From contig JAUQXG010000518.1 in NCBI GenBank assembly GCA_030834765.1, forward strand, positions 1 through 5,807: a DNA stretch of 5,807 nucleotides. The letters are read 5' to 3'. This DNA is from Lutispora sp. (lineage in GTDB: Bacteria; Bacillota; Clostridia; Lutisporales; Lutisporaceae). Positions 5,575 through 5,807 of this stretch are shown piece by piece (the first letter of the stretch is position 1; each line of letters begins with the position of its first letter). The notes under the pieces are model-generated. The model saw only the letters and a list, made by a program, of their open reading frames with translations. It did not search any database and was not told the origin of the DNA. Both the position numbers and the translations under genes were made by a program.

Positions 5575-5608
5575 CAATCCTAATAAACAAGTGACTAGGA
5601 GGAGCAAA

Positions 5609-5807
5609 ATGAGCTATAAAAGAGCATCAGGTATTTTACCAAAGGAATTAATTTATTTAATTCAAGACTATATTGACGGTGAGTATATCTACATACCAAG
5701 AAAAGAATGCAATAGAAAGTCATGGGGAGATAAAACAGATAGTAAAGAGGAAGTAAATAAAAGAAATTTAGCAATTTATAATAAATACAAAAGCGGTATA
5801 TCAGTCA
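5609..5807 (+). CDS. CD3324-type small protein (3-prime end beyond window)
   Basis: An open frame of 66 codons starts at ATG 5609, with AGGAGG 6 nt upstream, and runs off the right edge. It begins MSYKRASGILPKELIYLIQD and continues with 'YIDGEYIYIPRKE', 'KSWGDKT' and 'EEVNKRNLAIYNKYKSGISV'. I recognise this as the CD3324 family of small clostridial proteins (roughly 90 residues), related to the Mor-like helix-turn-helix proteins. The 'LIQDYIDGEYIYIP' part leads to a 'R..I...Y..G.SV..LA' helix-turn-helix that would lie just beyond the edge. It is a probable DNA-binding regulator of unknown target. It has its own promoter-like region and a long leader with a 13 bp inverted repeat, which suggests post-transcriptional control. 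The family name is from memory of the pattern and has not been searched. Confidence 0.8.
   Translation, partial: MSYKRASGILPKELIYLIQDYIDGEYIYIPRKECNRKSWGDKTDSKEEVNKRNLAIYNKYKSGISV

Overview
This is an AT-rich, low-GC Gram-positive segment. Strong AGGAGG-type ribosome binding sites, AT-rich codons and the closest recognisable families all suggest a Clostridia-type Firmicute. It looks like an accessory region: unrelated single genes are separated by broken copies of the start of one conserved gene.

Layout. A Nudix hydrolase (minus strand, cut by the left edge just after its Nudix box) starts at 252. It is divergent from a LysR-type regulator at 497-1375. The 244 bp between them carries an ATC-N9-GAT (T-N11-A) LysR box next to the regulator's own ribosome binding site, and a perfect 14 bp palindrome. 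After the regulator comes a decayed piece of a YyaL/DUF255 gene (thioredoxin-domain, SPATA20-like family). Next is a 593-residue three-domain protein at 1604-3385: HAD phosphatase, uridine-kinase-like P-loop kinase, GNAT acetyltransferase. It ends in a good intrinsic terminator. A second YyaL start follows (3540-3665, 41 codons, then a stop). On the minus strand lies a 361-residue nucleotidyltransferase of the aminoglycoside-nucleotidyltransferase type (3704-4789). A third YyaL start begins at 4970; it runs 57 codons to a stop and remains recognisable in frame across the degraded CxxC motif. A gene-free stretch follows. Its right part has a promoter-like pair, a possible 14-codon leader peptide with a consensus ribosome binding site, and a perfect 13 bp inverted repeat. 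The window ends inside a gene of the CD3324 type (start 5609).

How it fits together. The LysR regulator probably controls itself and perhaps the Nudix gene. The three-domain protein and the nucleotidyltransferase both look like small-molecule modifying enzymes (phosphate, nucleotidyl or acetyl transfer), but no substrate can be read from sequence. The most unusual feature is the repeated pattern 'accessory gene, then yyaL 5-prime end'. Copies 2 and 3 differ mostly at synonymous positions, so they diverged while still functional and were truncated later. I infer that the start of yyaL has repeatedly served as a recombination junction for incoming DNA; this is an inference, not shown here.
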